A stretch of DNA of 38,227 nucleotides from Fidelibacterota bacterium (GTDB taxonomy: Bacteria > Pseudomonadota > Alphaproteobacteria > Rhodospirillales > Rhodospirillaceae). The first letter of the stretch is position 1, and each line of letters begins with the position of its first letter. The position numbers and the translations under genes are program-made. The stretch lies in NCBI GenBank assembly GCA_947475365.1, contig CANJOI010000005.1, forward strand, positions 1 through 38,227, written 5' to 3'. Of the stretch, positions 1-8,378 are shown in pieces. A model generated the notes under the pieces. The model was given only the letters and a program-made list of their open reading frames with translations. It was not told where the DNA came from and did no database searches.

Positions 1-819
1 CATGTGGACGAATACCGCGACCGGCTCACACCCGGCGCGCGGGTGGTGATGATCGGCGGGGGATATATCGGCCTGGAGGCGGCGGCCGCGGCCACGGTAC
101 GCGGCTGCAGGGCGACCGTCATCGAAGCCGCCGACCGCGTGCTCGCGCGCGTCACCGCGCCCGAGGTTTCGCATTTCTACGAGCAGGTCCACCGTTCGCG
201 CGGCGTTGAGATCCACACCAGCGAGACCGTCACCGGATTCGCCCATAGCCACGGCGTCCTGCAGGTCAAATGCGGCAGCGTGAGCCATGACGCCGACCTG
301 GTGATTATCGGCATCGGCATCTCGCCCAATGTGGAACTGGCGCACGCGGCCGGCCTTGCTGTCGAGGACGGCATCGTCGTGGATGACTGCACGCGCACCG
401 CGGACCCCGATATCTATGCCATCGGCGACTGCAGCAATCACCCAAGCGCCCTTTACGGCGAGCGCCAACGCGTCGAATCCGTGCCCAATGCCCTGGGGCA
501 GGGCAAAGCCTGCGCGGCGGCGATCCTGGGACGGCCCGTGCCGTTCACCGACGTGCCGTGGTTCTGGTCCGATCAATTCGACCTGAAACTCCAAATCAAC
601 GGCGTCTCGCGCGCGGGCGACCGGGTCGTGATCCGCGGCGATATGGCGGCGCAAAAATTCTCCGCCTGTTACCTGCGCGACGGTGTTCTGGTGGCCTGTC
701 AGGCGGTGAACCAGACCAAGGACTTCATCCAGTCGAAGAAACTGATCGCCGCCCGCGCCCGGCCCGACCCCACGCGGCTCGCGGACGCCACGATCGCGCT
801 CAAGGATCTCGAAGCATGA
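1..819 (+). CDS. NAD(P)H-dependent ferredoxin/rubredoxin-type reductase, C-terminal part (5' partial)
   Basis: FAD flavoprotein that passes electrons from NAD(P)H to a small iron-sulfur protein, usually feeding a P450 or ring-hydroxylating oxygenase. The frame is open at the first base, and the N-terminal FAD-binding half of the family (about 130 residues) is missing, so the true start lies outside the window; the GTG at 4 is probably not a start. Visible are the NAD(P)-binding Rossmann motif IGGGYIGLEAA near the N-terminus of the fragment, the second FAD-contact motif YAIGDC around residue 140, and a C-terminal reductase domain (VPWFWSDQFDLKLQ onward). The stop overlaps the start of matB (ATGA at 816-819), so the two are probably co-translated. 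The electron acceptor is not in the window. Family assignment is firm; the specific partner is unknown. Confidence 0.85.
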   Translation, partial: HVDEYRDRLTPGARVVMIGGGYIGLEAAAAATVRGCRATVIEAADRVLARVTAPEVSHFYEQVHRSRGVEIHTSETVTGFAHSHGVLQVKCGSVSHDADLVIIGIGISPNVELAHAAGLAVEDGIVVDDCTRTADPDIYAIGDCSNHPSALYGERQRVESVPNALGQGKACAAAILGRPVPFTDVPWFWSDQFDLKLQINGVSRAGDRVVIRGDMAAQKFSACYLRDGVLVACQAVNQTKDFIQSKKLIAARARPDPTRLADATIALKDLEA

Positions 820-2333
820 ACCTGTTCGCCGCCTTCCAGGAACGCTTCCCCCAGGACCGGGCCGCGCCCTTCCTCATCGAACGCGCCCGCACCACCAGCT
901 ACGGCGACCTGGAACAGGAAACCGCGCGCATCGCGAACTTGCTGGTTTCGCTGAAGGTGAAGCTGGGCGACCGCGTGATGGTGCAGGTCGAGAAAACACC
1001 CCAGGCGGTGTTTCTCTATCTCGCGTGCCTGCGGGCCGGTGCGGTGTTCCTGCCGCTCAACACCGCCTATCGCGCCGACGAACTCGAATATTTCCTGAAA
1101 GATGCCGAACCCGTGGTGGTGGTGTGCGATCCCGGCGCGAGCGCACTCATGGACCTGTGCCGCGCCGCGGGCGTGCCCCATGTACTGACCCTGGATGAAA
1201 AGGGCGAGGGCAGCCTTGTCGCCCGCGCCGCCGGTTTGCCCGGTCAGTTCGCCACAACGGTGGTGTCGTCCACCGACCTGGGCGCCATTCTCTATTCGTC
1301 GGGCACCACCGGCCGGCCCAAAGGCGTCATGCTCAGTCACGGCGCGCTCAAAGCCAACGCCGCCACTTTGCATCAGCTGTGGAAATTCGACGCCAAGGAC
1401 GTGCTGCTGCATTGTCTGCCGATTTTCCATGTCCACGGGCTTTTCGTCGCGCTGCACACAACCTTGTGGAACGGCACCGCCCTGATCTTCCACGCCAAGT
1501 ACGCGGTGGACGATGTGGTGAAAGACCTGCCGCGCGCCACCGTGTTCATGGGCGTGCCGACCTATTATGTGCGCCTGGTTCAGCATGCGGCGTTCTCGCC
1601 GGAGCTGTGCCGCACGGTCAGGCTGTTCCTGTGCGGCTCGGCGCCGCTGCTGGAAGAGACCTTCGCCACCTTCGCGGCCAAATCCGGCAAGCAGATCGTG
1701 GAGCGCTACGGCATGACCGAAGCCGGGATGATCACCAGCGCCCATCTCGACAAACCGCGCCGCGCCGGTACGGTCGGCTGGCCCTTGCCCGACGTCACCT
1801 TGCGCATCGCCGGCGAGGATAACCGCGAGGCCGCCAAAGGCGGCACCGGCGAGATCCAGATCAAAAGCCCGGCCCTGTTCAGCGGTTACTGGCGCAAGCC
1901 GGAGAAGACCGCCGAGGACTTCACCGCCGACGGCTATTTCAAGACCGGCGACCTGGGCCAGATCGAACCCGACGGCATGGTCGCGATCGTCGGCCGCGCC
2001 AAGGACATGCTGATCTCCGGCGGTTACAACGTCTACCCCAAGGAAATCGAAACCGTGATCGACGGCCTGCCGGGGGTGATTGAATCCGCTGTCGTGGGAA
2101 TGCCGCACCCGGATTTCGGCGAGGCCGGGCTCGCCGTCATCACGCTGCAGCCAGGTGCTTTTCTTGATCTTGCGGTCGTCCGCACGGCATTGAAGGACGC
2201 GCTGGCGAACTACAAGATCCCCAAGCTGATCCTGTTCGCGGAGTCGCTGCCGCGCAACGCCATGGGCAAGGTGCAGAAGAACCTGCTGCGCACCGAATAT
2301 CGCGCGCAGTGGGACACATTTCTCTCTACATGA
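816..2333 (+). CDS. matB: Malonyl-CoA synthetase (MatB-like acyl-CoA ligase)
   Basis: ANL-family adenylating enzyme of 505 residues, predicted to convert malonate (or methylmalonate), ATP and CoA to malonyl-CoA, AMP and PPi in the cytoplasm. Seen in the sequence: P-loop SSGTTGRPKG around residues 161-170, A5 motif ERYGMTEAG around 296-304, hinge region TGDL (377-380) and GRAKDM, GGYNVYPKE near 402-410, and the C-terminal catalytic lysine in AMGKVQK (K485). The N-terminus MNLF and segments such as LPLNTAYRADELEYF recall the Rhodopseudomonas MatB sequence more than long-chain acyl-CoA ligases. The ATG at 816 is chosen because it overlaps the upstream stop (ATGA) and matches the family N-terminus; the frame stays open further upstream. 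It overlaps the ABC gene on the opposite strand by 8 nt. Substrate preference is inferred. Confidence 0.86.
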   Translation: MNLFAAFQERFPQDRAAPFLIERARTTSYGDLEQETARIANLLVSLKVKLGDRVMVQVEKTPQAVFLYLACLRAGAVFLPLNTAYRADELEYFLKDAEPVVVVCDPGASALMDLCRAAGVPHVLTLDEKGEGSLVARAAGLPGQFATTVVSSTDLGAILYSSGTTGRPKGVMLSHGALKANAATLHQLWKFDAKDVLLHCLPIFHVHGLFVALHTTLWNGTALIFHAKYAVDDVVKDLPRATVFMGVPTYYVRLVQHAAFSPELCRTVRLFLCGSAPLLEETFATFAAKSGKQIVERYGMTEAGMITSAHLDKPRRAGTVGWPLPDVTLRIAGEDNREAAKGGTGEIQIKSPALFSGYWRKPEKTAEDFTADGYFKTGDLGQIEPDGMVAIVGRAKDMLISGGYNVYPKEIETVIDGLPGVIESAVVGMPHPDFGEAGLAVITLQPGAFLDLAVVRTALKDALANYKIPKLILFAESLPRNAMGKVQKNLLRTEYRAQWDTFLST

Positions 2334-4071
2334 ACCCGCCGGCCTGGCGATTCCACAGCCGGGCGTAGACACCGTTGCGCGCCAACAGCGCGGCGTGATT
2401 GCCGTCCTCCACGACCTTGCCGTCCTCCAGCACCACGATGCGGTCGAGGTGCATGATGGTCGAGAGGCGGTGCGCGATGGCGATCACCGTGCGCCCTTCC
2501 ATCAGTTTCAAGAGCCCGTCCTGGATGAGGTGTTCGGCCTCGCTGTCCAGCGACGATGTGGCTTCGTCCAGGATCAGCACCGGTGCGTTCTTGAGGAAGG
2601 CGCGCGCGATCGCCACCCTCTGACGCTCGCCGCCCGAGAGCTTCATGCCCTTTTCGCCGACGATGGAGTCGTACCCCTTGGCCCGGCCTTCGATGAACTC
2701 ATGGCAATGGGCTTTCTTCGCCGCGTCGATCACTTCGGCCTCGCCGGCCTCGGGGCGGCTGTAGCGGATGTTGTCGCGCACGCTGCGGTGAAACAGGTTG
2801 GGGCTTTGCGGCACCTCGCCGAAGGCCTCGTGCAGCGAATCCCAGGTGACATGGGTAATGTCCTGCCCATCCACCAGGATGCATCCGGCGCGCAGCGGGA
2901 ACTGCCGGCGGATCAGTTTTACCAGTGTGCTCTTGCCGGCGCCCGACGCGCCGACGAGGCCGATGCGCTCGCCCGCGCGAATCGCCAGGGAGAATCCGTC
3001 GAACACCGTGGTTCCATCGGCGTAGCCAAAGGTGATGTCCTGAATGTCGATGGCGCCGCCCTTCACATGCAAGGGCCGCGCGCCCGGAGCGTCCACCACT
3101 TCATGCGGCGTGAGCAAGGTTGCCAGTCCGTCGCTGAGCAGGCCGTAGTGTTCAAACAACGAAAACACGTTGTCGCCCAGGTTACGGATATTGGTGGCGA
3201 CCAGGATCGAAAGCGTAACGATGGTGGTGAAACCCCCGACGGTGAGCGCCCCCTCGCGCGTGGCCTCGAAGGCGTGCCATGCCAGGATCGCCAGAAAGAC
3301 CACGCTGAGAACATGCAGCGTCACGCGCCGGCGCGACGCCGCGAACCGCAAGCGCACTTGGGCCTCCAGCTCCGCGTCGTTGAAGGGCATCAGCCCCGCG
3401 CGCTCGAAATCGGTCTTGGCGAAGCTGCGGACCGAATCCCAGTTTGAGACCGAATCCACCAGCCGCGCCACCTGAGCGGCGGCGGCGGTGGCGGTAGCGC
3501 GGGCGAAGGGCCGCAGCCGCTTGGACAGGATTGCCGAGACCGCGGAAAACACCACCACGAACAGCGCGAAGATCGGCAGCAGGTCCGGGGCCTGCCGCAG
3601 GATCAGGAAGGTCGTGATGCTGAACATCACCGAAAGCCGCACCACGTTGGTGCAGAGGTATTCGACAATAGCGGCGGCCGCCGTGGCGGTGGTGCGGATT
3701 TTTTGCGCCAGCGCGCCGCTGGCCTGGTCGAGAAAGTAGCGCGGCGCATGGCCCATCAGGTAGGCAAACAACGCATCATGGATACGCACGCGCATCGCCA
3801 CCTGCGTGTAGTTGGTGAAGGTGGCGTAGGCGTGGGCGGAGAGGTAGCCGCCGAGCCATATGCCGATCAGACAGGCGAACCAGCCCACCGGACTAAGGCC
3901 CGCGACGAGGGGCGGAACGCCGGACAACACGTTCACCAGCTGGCCCAGCACGAAACTCTGCGAGGTTTCGATGCTGGTATTGATCGCCAGCAGCACGACC
4001 ATCAGCGCCGCGTGGCCCTTGAACCCGCGCAGCAGGAAGTAAACGACAAAGCGGAGTGGTTGGCGGGGCAT
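2326..4071 (-). CDS. ABC exporter half-transporter (fused membrane and ATPase domains)
   Basis: A 581-residue inner-membrane ABC transporter with an exporter-type membrane domain (about residues 1-310, several hydrophobic helices) fused to an ATPase domain. ATPase motifs are complete: Walker A GASGAGKS (374-381), signature LSGGERQ (478-484), Walker B VLILDE with catalytic E503, D-loop SSLD and H-loop H534. Such half-transporters work as homo- or heterodimers; no partner is nearby, so a homodimer is likely. The substrate cannot be read from the sequence. The ATG at 4071 (MPRQPLR) is chosen; an in-frame extension to 4107 runs into the terminator hairpin of the gene upstream. There is no clear ribosome-binding site and almost no room for a promoter after that terminator. 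Confidence 0.85.
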   Translation of the reverse strand: MPRQPLRFVVYFLLRGFKGHAALMVVLLAINTSIETSQSFVLGQLVNVLSGVPPLVAGLSPVGWFACLIGIWLGGYLSAHAYATFTNYTQVAMRVRIHDALFAYLMGHAPRYFLDQASGALAQKIRTTATAAAAIVEYLCTNVVRLSVMFSITTFLILRQAPDLLPIFALFVVVFSAVSAILSKRLRPFARATATAAAAQVARLVDSVSNWDSVRSFAKTDFERAGLMPFNDAELEAQVRLRFAASRRRVTLHVLSVVFLAILAWHAFEATREGALTVGGFTTIVTLSILVATNIRNLGDNVFSLFEHYGLLSDGLATLLTPHEVVDAPGARPLHVKGGAIDIQDITFGYADGTTVFDGFSLAIRAGERIGLVGASGAGKSTLVKLIRRQFPLRAGCILVDGQDITHVTWDSLHEAFGEVPQSPNLFHRSVRDNIRYSRPEAGEAEVIDAAKKAHCHEFIEGRAKGYDSIVGEKGMKLSGGERQRVAIARAFLKNAPVLILDEATSSLDSEAEHLIQDGLLKLMEGRTVIAIAHRLSTIMHLDRIVVLEDGKVVEDGNHAALLARNGVYARLWNRQAGGFM

Positions 4072-4083
4072 GGAGTATGGCCG

Positions 4084-4117
4084 AAAAGCAAAAGGCCGGG
4101 CACACACGCCCGGCCTT
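4084..4117 (-). terminator. Intrinsic terminator of the CHRD gene
   Basis: A perfect 10-bp stem (AAGGCCGGGC at 4092-4101 pairs with GCCCGGCCTT at 4108-4117) with a 6-nt loop is followed on the minus strand by TTTTGCTTTT. It starts 24 nt after the CHRD stop codon. It lies only 13 nt before the start chosen for the ABC transporter. Confidence 0.85.
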
Positions 4118-4140
4118 CCGCCGTTTGTTACGGAAGCTGA

Positions 4141-4572
4141 TTACTTGGTGATCTGGCCGCGGATCTCGCCGCCCTTGTTGGCGGCGGTATGCACGTTCAC
4201 ATAGCTCTTGCCGGCGGAGATGTCGGCGATCTGGGCGTCGGTCAGCGGCGCCTCGCCCTTGATCGGGCTCTTGAGGCCCCCGGCCATGCCGATATTGACC
4301 ATCACGCCGGCATTGGCGCCGGCGTCGGCCGGGCCGTGGATGTGGGCCGCGACCGCGTCACCCGACAGGCCGTCGAAGTTCACGGTGAACATGACCTTCT
4401 TGGCGGTGGTGTCGACGGTGATTTCAGCCGTGCCCGTGCCCTTGCTGTCGTTGGCGGGGACTTCCTGGGCCGAGGTCAGGCTGGCCTTCATCTTCATCAT
4501 TTCGGCATGGGCCGCGGAGAACGAAAGGCCGGCGGCAAGCAAAGCGCCGGTGGCGACGTGAAGCACCTTCAT
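4141..4572 (-). CDS. Secreted CHRD-domain protein
   Basis: A 143-residue exported protein made of a signal peptide and one CHRD (chordin-type) domain. The N-terminus MKVLHVATGALLAAG...SAAHA-E is a clear Sec signal with a likely cleavage after AHA, residue 22. The rest matches the CHRD pattern: SAQEVPAND, a central HIHGPADAGANAGV segment, and the C-terminal YVNVHTAANKGGEIRGQI, where the family signature N-V-H-T-x-x-x-x-G-E-I-R-G is nearly perfect. The domain's molecular role in bacteria is not established. The ATG at 4572 has a GGGAGA ribosome-binding site about 8 nt upstream; the open frame extends further but would bury the signal peptide. It is followed by a strong terminator and looks monocistronic. 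Confidence 0.85.
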   Translation of the reverse strand: MKVLHVATGALLAAGLSFSAAHAEMMKMKASLTSAQEVPANDSKGTGTAEITVDTTAKKVMFTVNFDGLSGDAVAAHIHGPADAGANAGVMVNIGMAGGLKSPIKGEAPLTDAQIADISAGKSYVNVHTAANKGGEIRGQITK

Positions 4573-4813
4573 GGCGGTTTCTCCCTGTTGTCCTGGACTG
4601 GATTTGGCGTGTTTACGTCTGGGGGCGCGCGGGAAACGGCGGGGGCTGCCGCCCGCTAAGCACCCCAAAGATAAACCTGAATCGGGGGGTGTCCATGCAC
4701 TTTCGCCCCGCAAAACTTGGCTGCCGCGAAAGAGTCACCTCGCCTGTAACAGGCGTTGAAATCAGCCTCCCGCGACTCGCCGGATTCGGAACCTAATCGT
4801 CTGGAAGATTTAG

Positions 4814-4835
4814 AAAATCCTTGCGGAAGCAAGGA
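4814..4835 (-). terminator. Probable terminator of tRNA-Arg
   Basis: TCCTTGC (4818-4824) and GCAAGGA (4829-4835) form a 7-bp stem with a GGAA/TTCC loop just 3 nt past the encoded CCA end of the tRNA. The minus strand then reads TTTT (4817-4814). It is short, but its position fits. Confidence 0.6.
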
Positions 4836-4838
4836 AAA

Positions 4839-4915
4839 TGGCGCGCCCGGAAGGACTCGAACCTCCAGCCTTCTGATTCGTAGTCAGATGCTCTATCCAA
4901 TTGAGCTACGGGCGC
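4839..4915 (-). tRNA. tRNA-Arg (anticodon ACG)
   Basis: A 77-nt tRNA read on the minus strand. The acceptor stem GCGCCCG (from 4915) pairs with CGGGCGC near the 3' end, followed by discriminator G and an encoded CCA (4841-4839). The D-arm (TAGCTCAATTGGATAGAGCA), an anticodon arm TCTGA-CTACGAA-TCAGA with anticodon ACG, and the T-arm GGTTCGAGTCC are all canonical. The ACG anticodon is normally deaminated to ICG by TadA to read CGU/CGC/CGA; the tadA gene is not in this window. Confidence 0.97.
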
Positions 4916-5338
4916 CCGGCGAACAGCTCTGGAATGAGCCGCCGCGAGGTCTCGCGAGGGAGATCGCCGTGGACCGACCCCCGAGAGGCCGCATCACATA
5001 CTAACATCGCAGCATGCCTGCAACAAAAACCTCTGGAATTTCATGGTTCAGGCCGCGCGAGGTGCGCAAGCCCGCTTGTTCTGGCTACGAGCATTGCTGT
5101 ACAGTCCGCGAAGGTGTGGGGTGATGCCGAAAATTGGTGCATCCGCAGGCCTTTGGGGGCGCTTTCTGAGAAACGGTTTCGGGCAAGACCGAAGGATAGG
5201 TGGGCTGGTTTCAGCGCACGGCTTTGGTCGGTTGCGGGGAATGTGAGTGTGAGGATGCAGGTACAGGGGTTGCCGCGCGGATTAGCCGGCGGGCTAAATC
5301 AGCAATCGGCGCAAGCTTCGGCTTCCGGAGCAGGGTTC
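4916..5338 (+). other. Non-coding stretch between tRNA-Arg and the coiled-coil protein gene
   Basis: About 420 bp without a convincing gene. An open frame continuous with the downstream gene runs through it, but it contains the antisense of the tRNA and the downstream gene has its own ribosome-binding site and signal peptide. It must hold the promoter of the tRNA (minus) and of the downstream gene (plus); I could not pick either with confidence. The one clear structure is a small dyad, TTAGCC-GGCG-GGCTAA (5282-5297), 41 nt before the downstream start codon. Confidence 0.5.
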
Positions 5339-6328
5339 ATGCGGTACGTGATGATTGCGGCTATTGGCTCTGCTTTGGCGGGTAATCTCGCCTTTGCCGC
5401 CGACGGCTCAGTACAAGCTACCGCCAATGCCCCGACCAAATCGGCCTTCGGCCCTACGGCCGTGGGACAGAAAGCCGCGCAATTCAGGGCCGATTTCGAG
5501 AAACTTAAGACCAATACCCAGACCCGCAGCGCCCAGCTCGACGCGGTGCGCGAGCAGACGGTTCGCAACGTCAACGCCTACCACACCCTGGTCGGCGGCA
5601 TCCGTTCGCGCCTGCAGATGGGCTCGACCCCCGGCAATCCTGAGCTTCTGGCGCAATGGGCCCAGGCTCAGACCCAGCTGACCCAGATCGACGCCGACAT
5701 CTCGACCCTCAACACCCTGTCGGCCCAGGTGTCCGGCGATGCCGGTACCTCGTCCTACCTCCTGGAAAACATCCGCGCCGCTTACGGTCTGTCGGGCGCT
5801 CTGGAAGAAGACCATCGCAGCCTCCGCCTGCTGGAGGATGAGGTCAATCAGAACGCCATCGTCGTCGATCGCGCGCTGCAGAACCTGAACGCCGAGATCA
5901 ACCGCCAGCAGCAATATGTCACCACCGAACGCACCTCGCTGGTGCAGCTGGCGGCCGACATTAATGCCGGCCAGTCATTCCCGGCCACCGCGCGCCGCGC
6001 GATTCCGGCCCGCGCCGTGGCGACCGTGAGCACGCAGTCTTTCGCCGACAAGAAGCCGCTGGTGGTGATTAAGTTCGACAAGCCGGATGTGGCTTATGAA
6101 CCCGCCCTGTACCAGGCGCTGAGCCGCGCCCTGGAGCGCCGCCCGGATGCGGTGTTCGACCTGGTGGCCGTGTCGCCCGACGGCGGCAACGCCTCGGCCG
6201 CGCGTACTGACGCCGATGCCGTGTTCCAGTCCATGACCAATATGGGCCTGCCCGCCGAGCGCGTGGTCATGGCCAGCATGGGTTCCAACGGCGCAAAAAC
6301 GCCCGAAGTGCACATTTACGTACACTAA
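5339..6328 (+). CDS. Exported coiled-coil protein with OmpA-like C-terminal region
   Basis: A 329-residue secreted protein that I do not recognise as a named gene. Residues 1-20 (MRYVMIAAIGSALAGNLAFA) are a signal peptide. Residues of about 35-220 are rich in A, Q, L, E and R with heptad-like spacing and are probably long coiled-coil helices. The last 90 residues (from KPLVVIKFDKP) have the beta-alpha order and the R-x-x-A-x-x-V...GLPAERV layout of OmpA-like peptidoglycan-binding domains, but the match is weak. It may be a periplasmic or outer-membrane structural factor. ATG 5339 is chosen because GGAG (5327-5330) sits 8 nt upstream and the signal peptide begins there; ATG 5255 is an alternative. 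A strong hairpin terminator follows. Confidence 0.75.
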   Translation: MRYVMIAAIGSALAGNLAFAADGSVQATANAPTKSAFGPTAVGQKAAQFRADFEKLKTNTQTRSAQLDAVREQTVRNVNAYHTLVGGIRSRLQMGSTPGNPELLAQWAQAQTQLTQIDADISTLNTLSAQVSGDAGTSSYLLENIRAAYGLSGALEEDHRSLRLLEDEVNQNAIVVDRALQNLNAEINRQQQYVTTERTSLVQLAADINAGQSFPATARRAIPARAVATVSTQSFADKKPLVVIKFDKPDVAYEPALYQALSRALERRPDAVFDLVAVSPDGGNASAARTDADAVFQSMTNMGLPAERVVMASMGSNGAKTPEVHIYVH

Positions 6329-6342
6329 GGCCGATAGTTCAC

Positions 6343-6376
6343 AAAAAAGGCCGTGTCGCGGGACACGGCCTTTTTT
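6343..6376. terminator. Bidirectional intrinsic terminator
   Basis: A 15-bp perfect stem (6343-6357 with 6362-6376) with loop GCGG, bordered by A6 on one side and T6 on the other. It therefore terminates both the coiled-coil gene (plus) and the panB-panC unit (minus), which converge here. Confidence 0.95.
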
Positions 6377-6383
6377 ATATGCG

Positions 6384-7256
6384 CTATTTGGCCGCCGGGA
6401 TCGGCACGTTGTCGATCAGGCGCGCACGTCCCATGAAAGCCGCGGCAAGCACGCGGCCCGGCTCCTTGCCGCCGGACAACGGCGCCAGCGTATCGGCATT
6501 GCGCGCTTCGACGTAGTCCACCTGGCGGAAGCCCTTCTCGAGCAACGCCGCCTTGGCGGCCGTGGTGATGGCCGCGATCTCGCCGCCCTCCGCGATGGCT
6601 TTGGCCGCGCCGGTCAGCGTCGCGTAAAGCGCCGGCGCCTTGGCGCGCTCGTCCGGCGTCAGGTAGGCGTTGCGTGACGACAGCGCGAGGCCATCGGCTT
6701 CACGCACCGTGGGCACGCCGATGATATCCACCGGGATATTGAGATCCGCCACCACCCGGCGGATCAGCACCAGCTGCTGGTAGTCTTTCTCGCCGAACAG
6801 CGCGATGTCGGGCAGCGTCTGCAGCAGCAGCTTCACCACCACCGTGCTGACGCCATCGAAATGACCGGGGCGGTGCGCGCCATCGAGGATGTCACTCACG
6901 CCCGACACCTGGACGTTGGTCGAAAAGCCCGCCGGATACATGACGTTCACATCGGGCGCGAACAGCAAATGCACGCCGGCGCTGTTGAGCATCTCGAAGT
7001 CAGCGTTTTCCTGGCGCGGATACGCCGCGAAGTCCTCGGTCGGGGCAAACTGTTTCGGGTTCACGAACAGCGACGCCACCACGCAGTCCGCCATCTTCTG
7101 GGCGCGGTCCATGAGCGTGAGGTGGCCCTTGTGCAGCGCGCCCATGGTCGGCACCAGCGCGACCGACTTGCCCTCGCGGCGCCAGGCTTTGACGCGCCGG
7201 CGCAGGCTGTCGACATCGCGGACCGCGATCAGGGTAGAGGTGTTGTTCGCAACCAT
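6384..7256 (-). CDS. panC: Pantothenate synthetase
   Basis: A 290-residue cytoplasmic enzyme that condenses pantoate and beta-alanine with ATP to make pantothenate, the vitamin precursor of CoA. The nucleotidyltransferase HIGH-type motif is visible as PTMGALHKGH (residues 36-45), followed by SLFVNPKQF, then GEKDYQQL and the KMSKS-type region LSSRNAYL. Length is normal for the family. The ATG at 7256 lies one base after the panB stop (TAG-A-ATG), so the two enzymes, which act one after the other, are translationally coupled. An open frame extends upstream inside panB, but only this start fits the family N-terminus. The gene ends 8 nt before a bidirectional terminator. Confidence 0.96.
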   Translation of the reverse strand: MVANNTSTLIAVRDVDSLRRRVKAWRREGKSVALVPTMGALHKGHLTLMDRAQKMADCVVASLFVNPKQFAPTEDFAAYPRQENADFEMLNSAGVHLLFAPDVNVMYPAGFSTNVQVSGVSDILDGAHRPGHFDGVSTVVVKLLLQTLPDIALFGEKDYQQLVLIRRVVADLNIPVDIIGVPTVREADGLALSSRNAYLTPDERAKAPALYATLTGAAKAIAEGGEIAAITTAAKAALLEKGFRQVDYVEARNADTLAPLSGGKEPGRVLAAAFMGRARLIDNVPIPAAK

Positions 7257-7257
7257 T

Positions 7258-8094
7258 CTAGCGCTTCTTCTTAAGCGGCTTCTTCTTCGCGGGCGCGGCG
7301 CCGTAGACATGTTCGGGGCCGGGGAATTTGCGCGCGCGCACATCGGCGGCGTAGGACGCCACCGCCTCCGAAACGGACACGCCCAATTCAGCGTAGCGTT
7401 TGACGAACTTGGGCGTGAAGGCGCCGTAGAGGCCAAGAATGTCTTCGGTCACGATCACCTGGCCGTCGCAGGCGCTGGACGCGCCGATGCCGATGGTGGG
7501 GATGGGAATCGCCCGGGTGATATCGCGCGCGAGGGACTCGACCGTGCCCTCGATCACCACACAAAAAGCGCCCGCGTTCGAAACCGCTTTGGCGTCGGCG
7601 ACGATGGCACGCGCCTCATCCGGCGTGCGGCCCTGGACACGGAAGCCGCCGACCGCGTTCACCGACTGCGGCTTAAGGCCCACATGCGCCATGACCGGGA
7701 TGCCGCGCTGGGTCAGGTGTTCGATGGTCTCGGCCATTTCCCGGCCGCCCTCCAGCTTCACCGCCGCGCAGCCCACTTCGCTCATCACGCGCGCGGCCGC
7801 CTTATAGGCATCCACTTTCGACGCCTGATAACTGCCGAACGGCAGGTCCACGACCACGCAGGCCTTGGCGCTGCCGCGCATGACCGCCTGGCCGTGGGCG
7901 ATGGACATGTCGAGAGTGACGCCCAGCGTGGTGGCCATGCCGTAGATCACCATGCCCATGGAATCGCCCACCAGCATCAGATCGACATAGGGATCCATGA
8001 ACCCGGCCATGGGCGCGGTGTAAGCGGTAACGCAGACAATGGGTTCAGCGCCCTTGCGGTTCGCGATATCGCGCACGGAAAGACGTGGCGACAT
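7258..8094 (-). CDS. panB: 3-methyl-2-oxobutanoate hydroxymethyltransferase
   Basis: A 278-residue TIM-barrel enzyme that adds a one-carbon unit from methylene-THF to alpha-ketoisovalerate, giving ketopantoate, the committed step of pantothenate synthesis. Typical segments are visible: ITAYTAP-like [19 protein letters not shown] (metal-binding Asp), [20 protein letters not shown], and the late GIGAS motif. The C-terminus carries a short lysine-rich tail ([10 protein letters not shown]). ATG 8094 is chosen because GGAGG lies 10 nt upstream and [15 protein letters not shown] matches the family; a GTG at 8163, also with GGAG 8 nt upstream, would add a 23-residue Pro/Gly-rich leader. It is followed directly by panC. 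Confidence 0.95.
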   Translation of the reverse strand: MSPRLSVRDIANRKGAEPIVCVTAYTAPMAGFMDPYVDLMLVGDSMGMVIYGMATTLGVTLDMSIAHGQAVMRGSAKACVVVDLPFGSYQASKVDAYKAAARVMSEVGCAAVKLEGGREMAETIEHLTQRGIPVMAHVGLKPQSVNAVGGFRVQGRTPDEARAIVADAKAVSNAGAFCVVIEGTVESLARDITRAIPIPTIGIGASSACDGQVIVTEDILGLYGAFTPKFVKRYAELGVSVSEAVASYAADVRARKFPGPEHVYGAAPAKKKPLKKKR

Positions 8095-8274
8095 GATGGG
8101 CGTGCCTCCCGCGCGGGGGGGCGTTCCGCCGGCGGGGCGGGGTGGTTGCGGAGGTGTGCTCACGGGATCGGCTCCTGGCACCAAGTCTTTGTAGCTCTTC
8201 GTTCCAGCGGGCCGGGTTCTAGCCTAATTCCCGGTCAGCGGTAAGCCGCTTCCCCGCATATCACCCTTCAAATT

Positions 8275-8358
8275 TCAGCTACGTGAGCGGTAGTGCCACA
8301 TAATCACGCCTATGGCCGCCACCAGCACCACTACGCCTAGGATTTCGGACGTGTCCAT
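8275..8358 (-). CDS. Possible 27-residue single-pass membrane peptide
   Basis: A small open frame starts 20 nt after the histidine kinase stop on the same strand. Its product has a short acidic N-terminus (MDTSE), a 15-16-residue hydrophobic core (ILGVVVLVAAIGVIMW) and a basic tail ending HYRSRS, the layout of many small bacterial inner-membrane peptides. Against it: no clear ribosome-binding site precedes the ATG at 8358, and another frame starting nearby is also open. It is unrecognised and has no assigned function; it may be a chance ORF. Confidence 0.35.
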   Translation of the reverse strand: MDTSEILGVVVLVAAIGVIMWHYRSRS

Positions 8359-8378
8359 AACGCGGGTTCATATCTGAT

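Noticed and set aside
699-2372. Long minus-strand open frame (557 codons) opposite matB
   Set aside because: It is the antisense of a full-length matB with all ANL motifs. High GC content keeps the opposite frame free of stops, and its product is low-complexity His/Gly/Asp-rich sequence with no domain.
4901-5338. N-terminal extension of the coiled-coil protein through the tRNA region
   Set aside because: It would translate antisense tRNA sequence and bury the signal peptide; the ATG at 5339 has a well-spaced GGAG.
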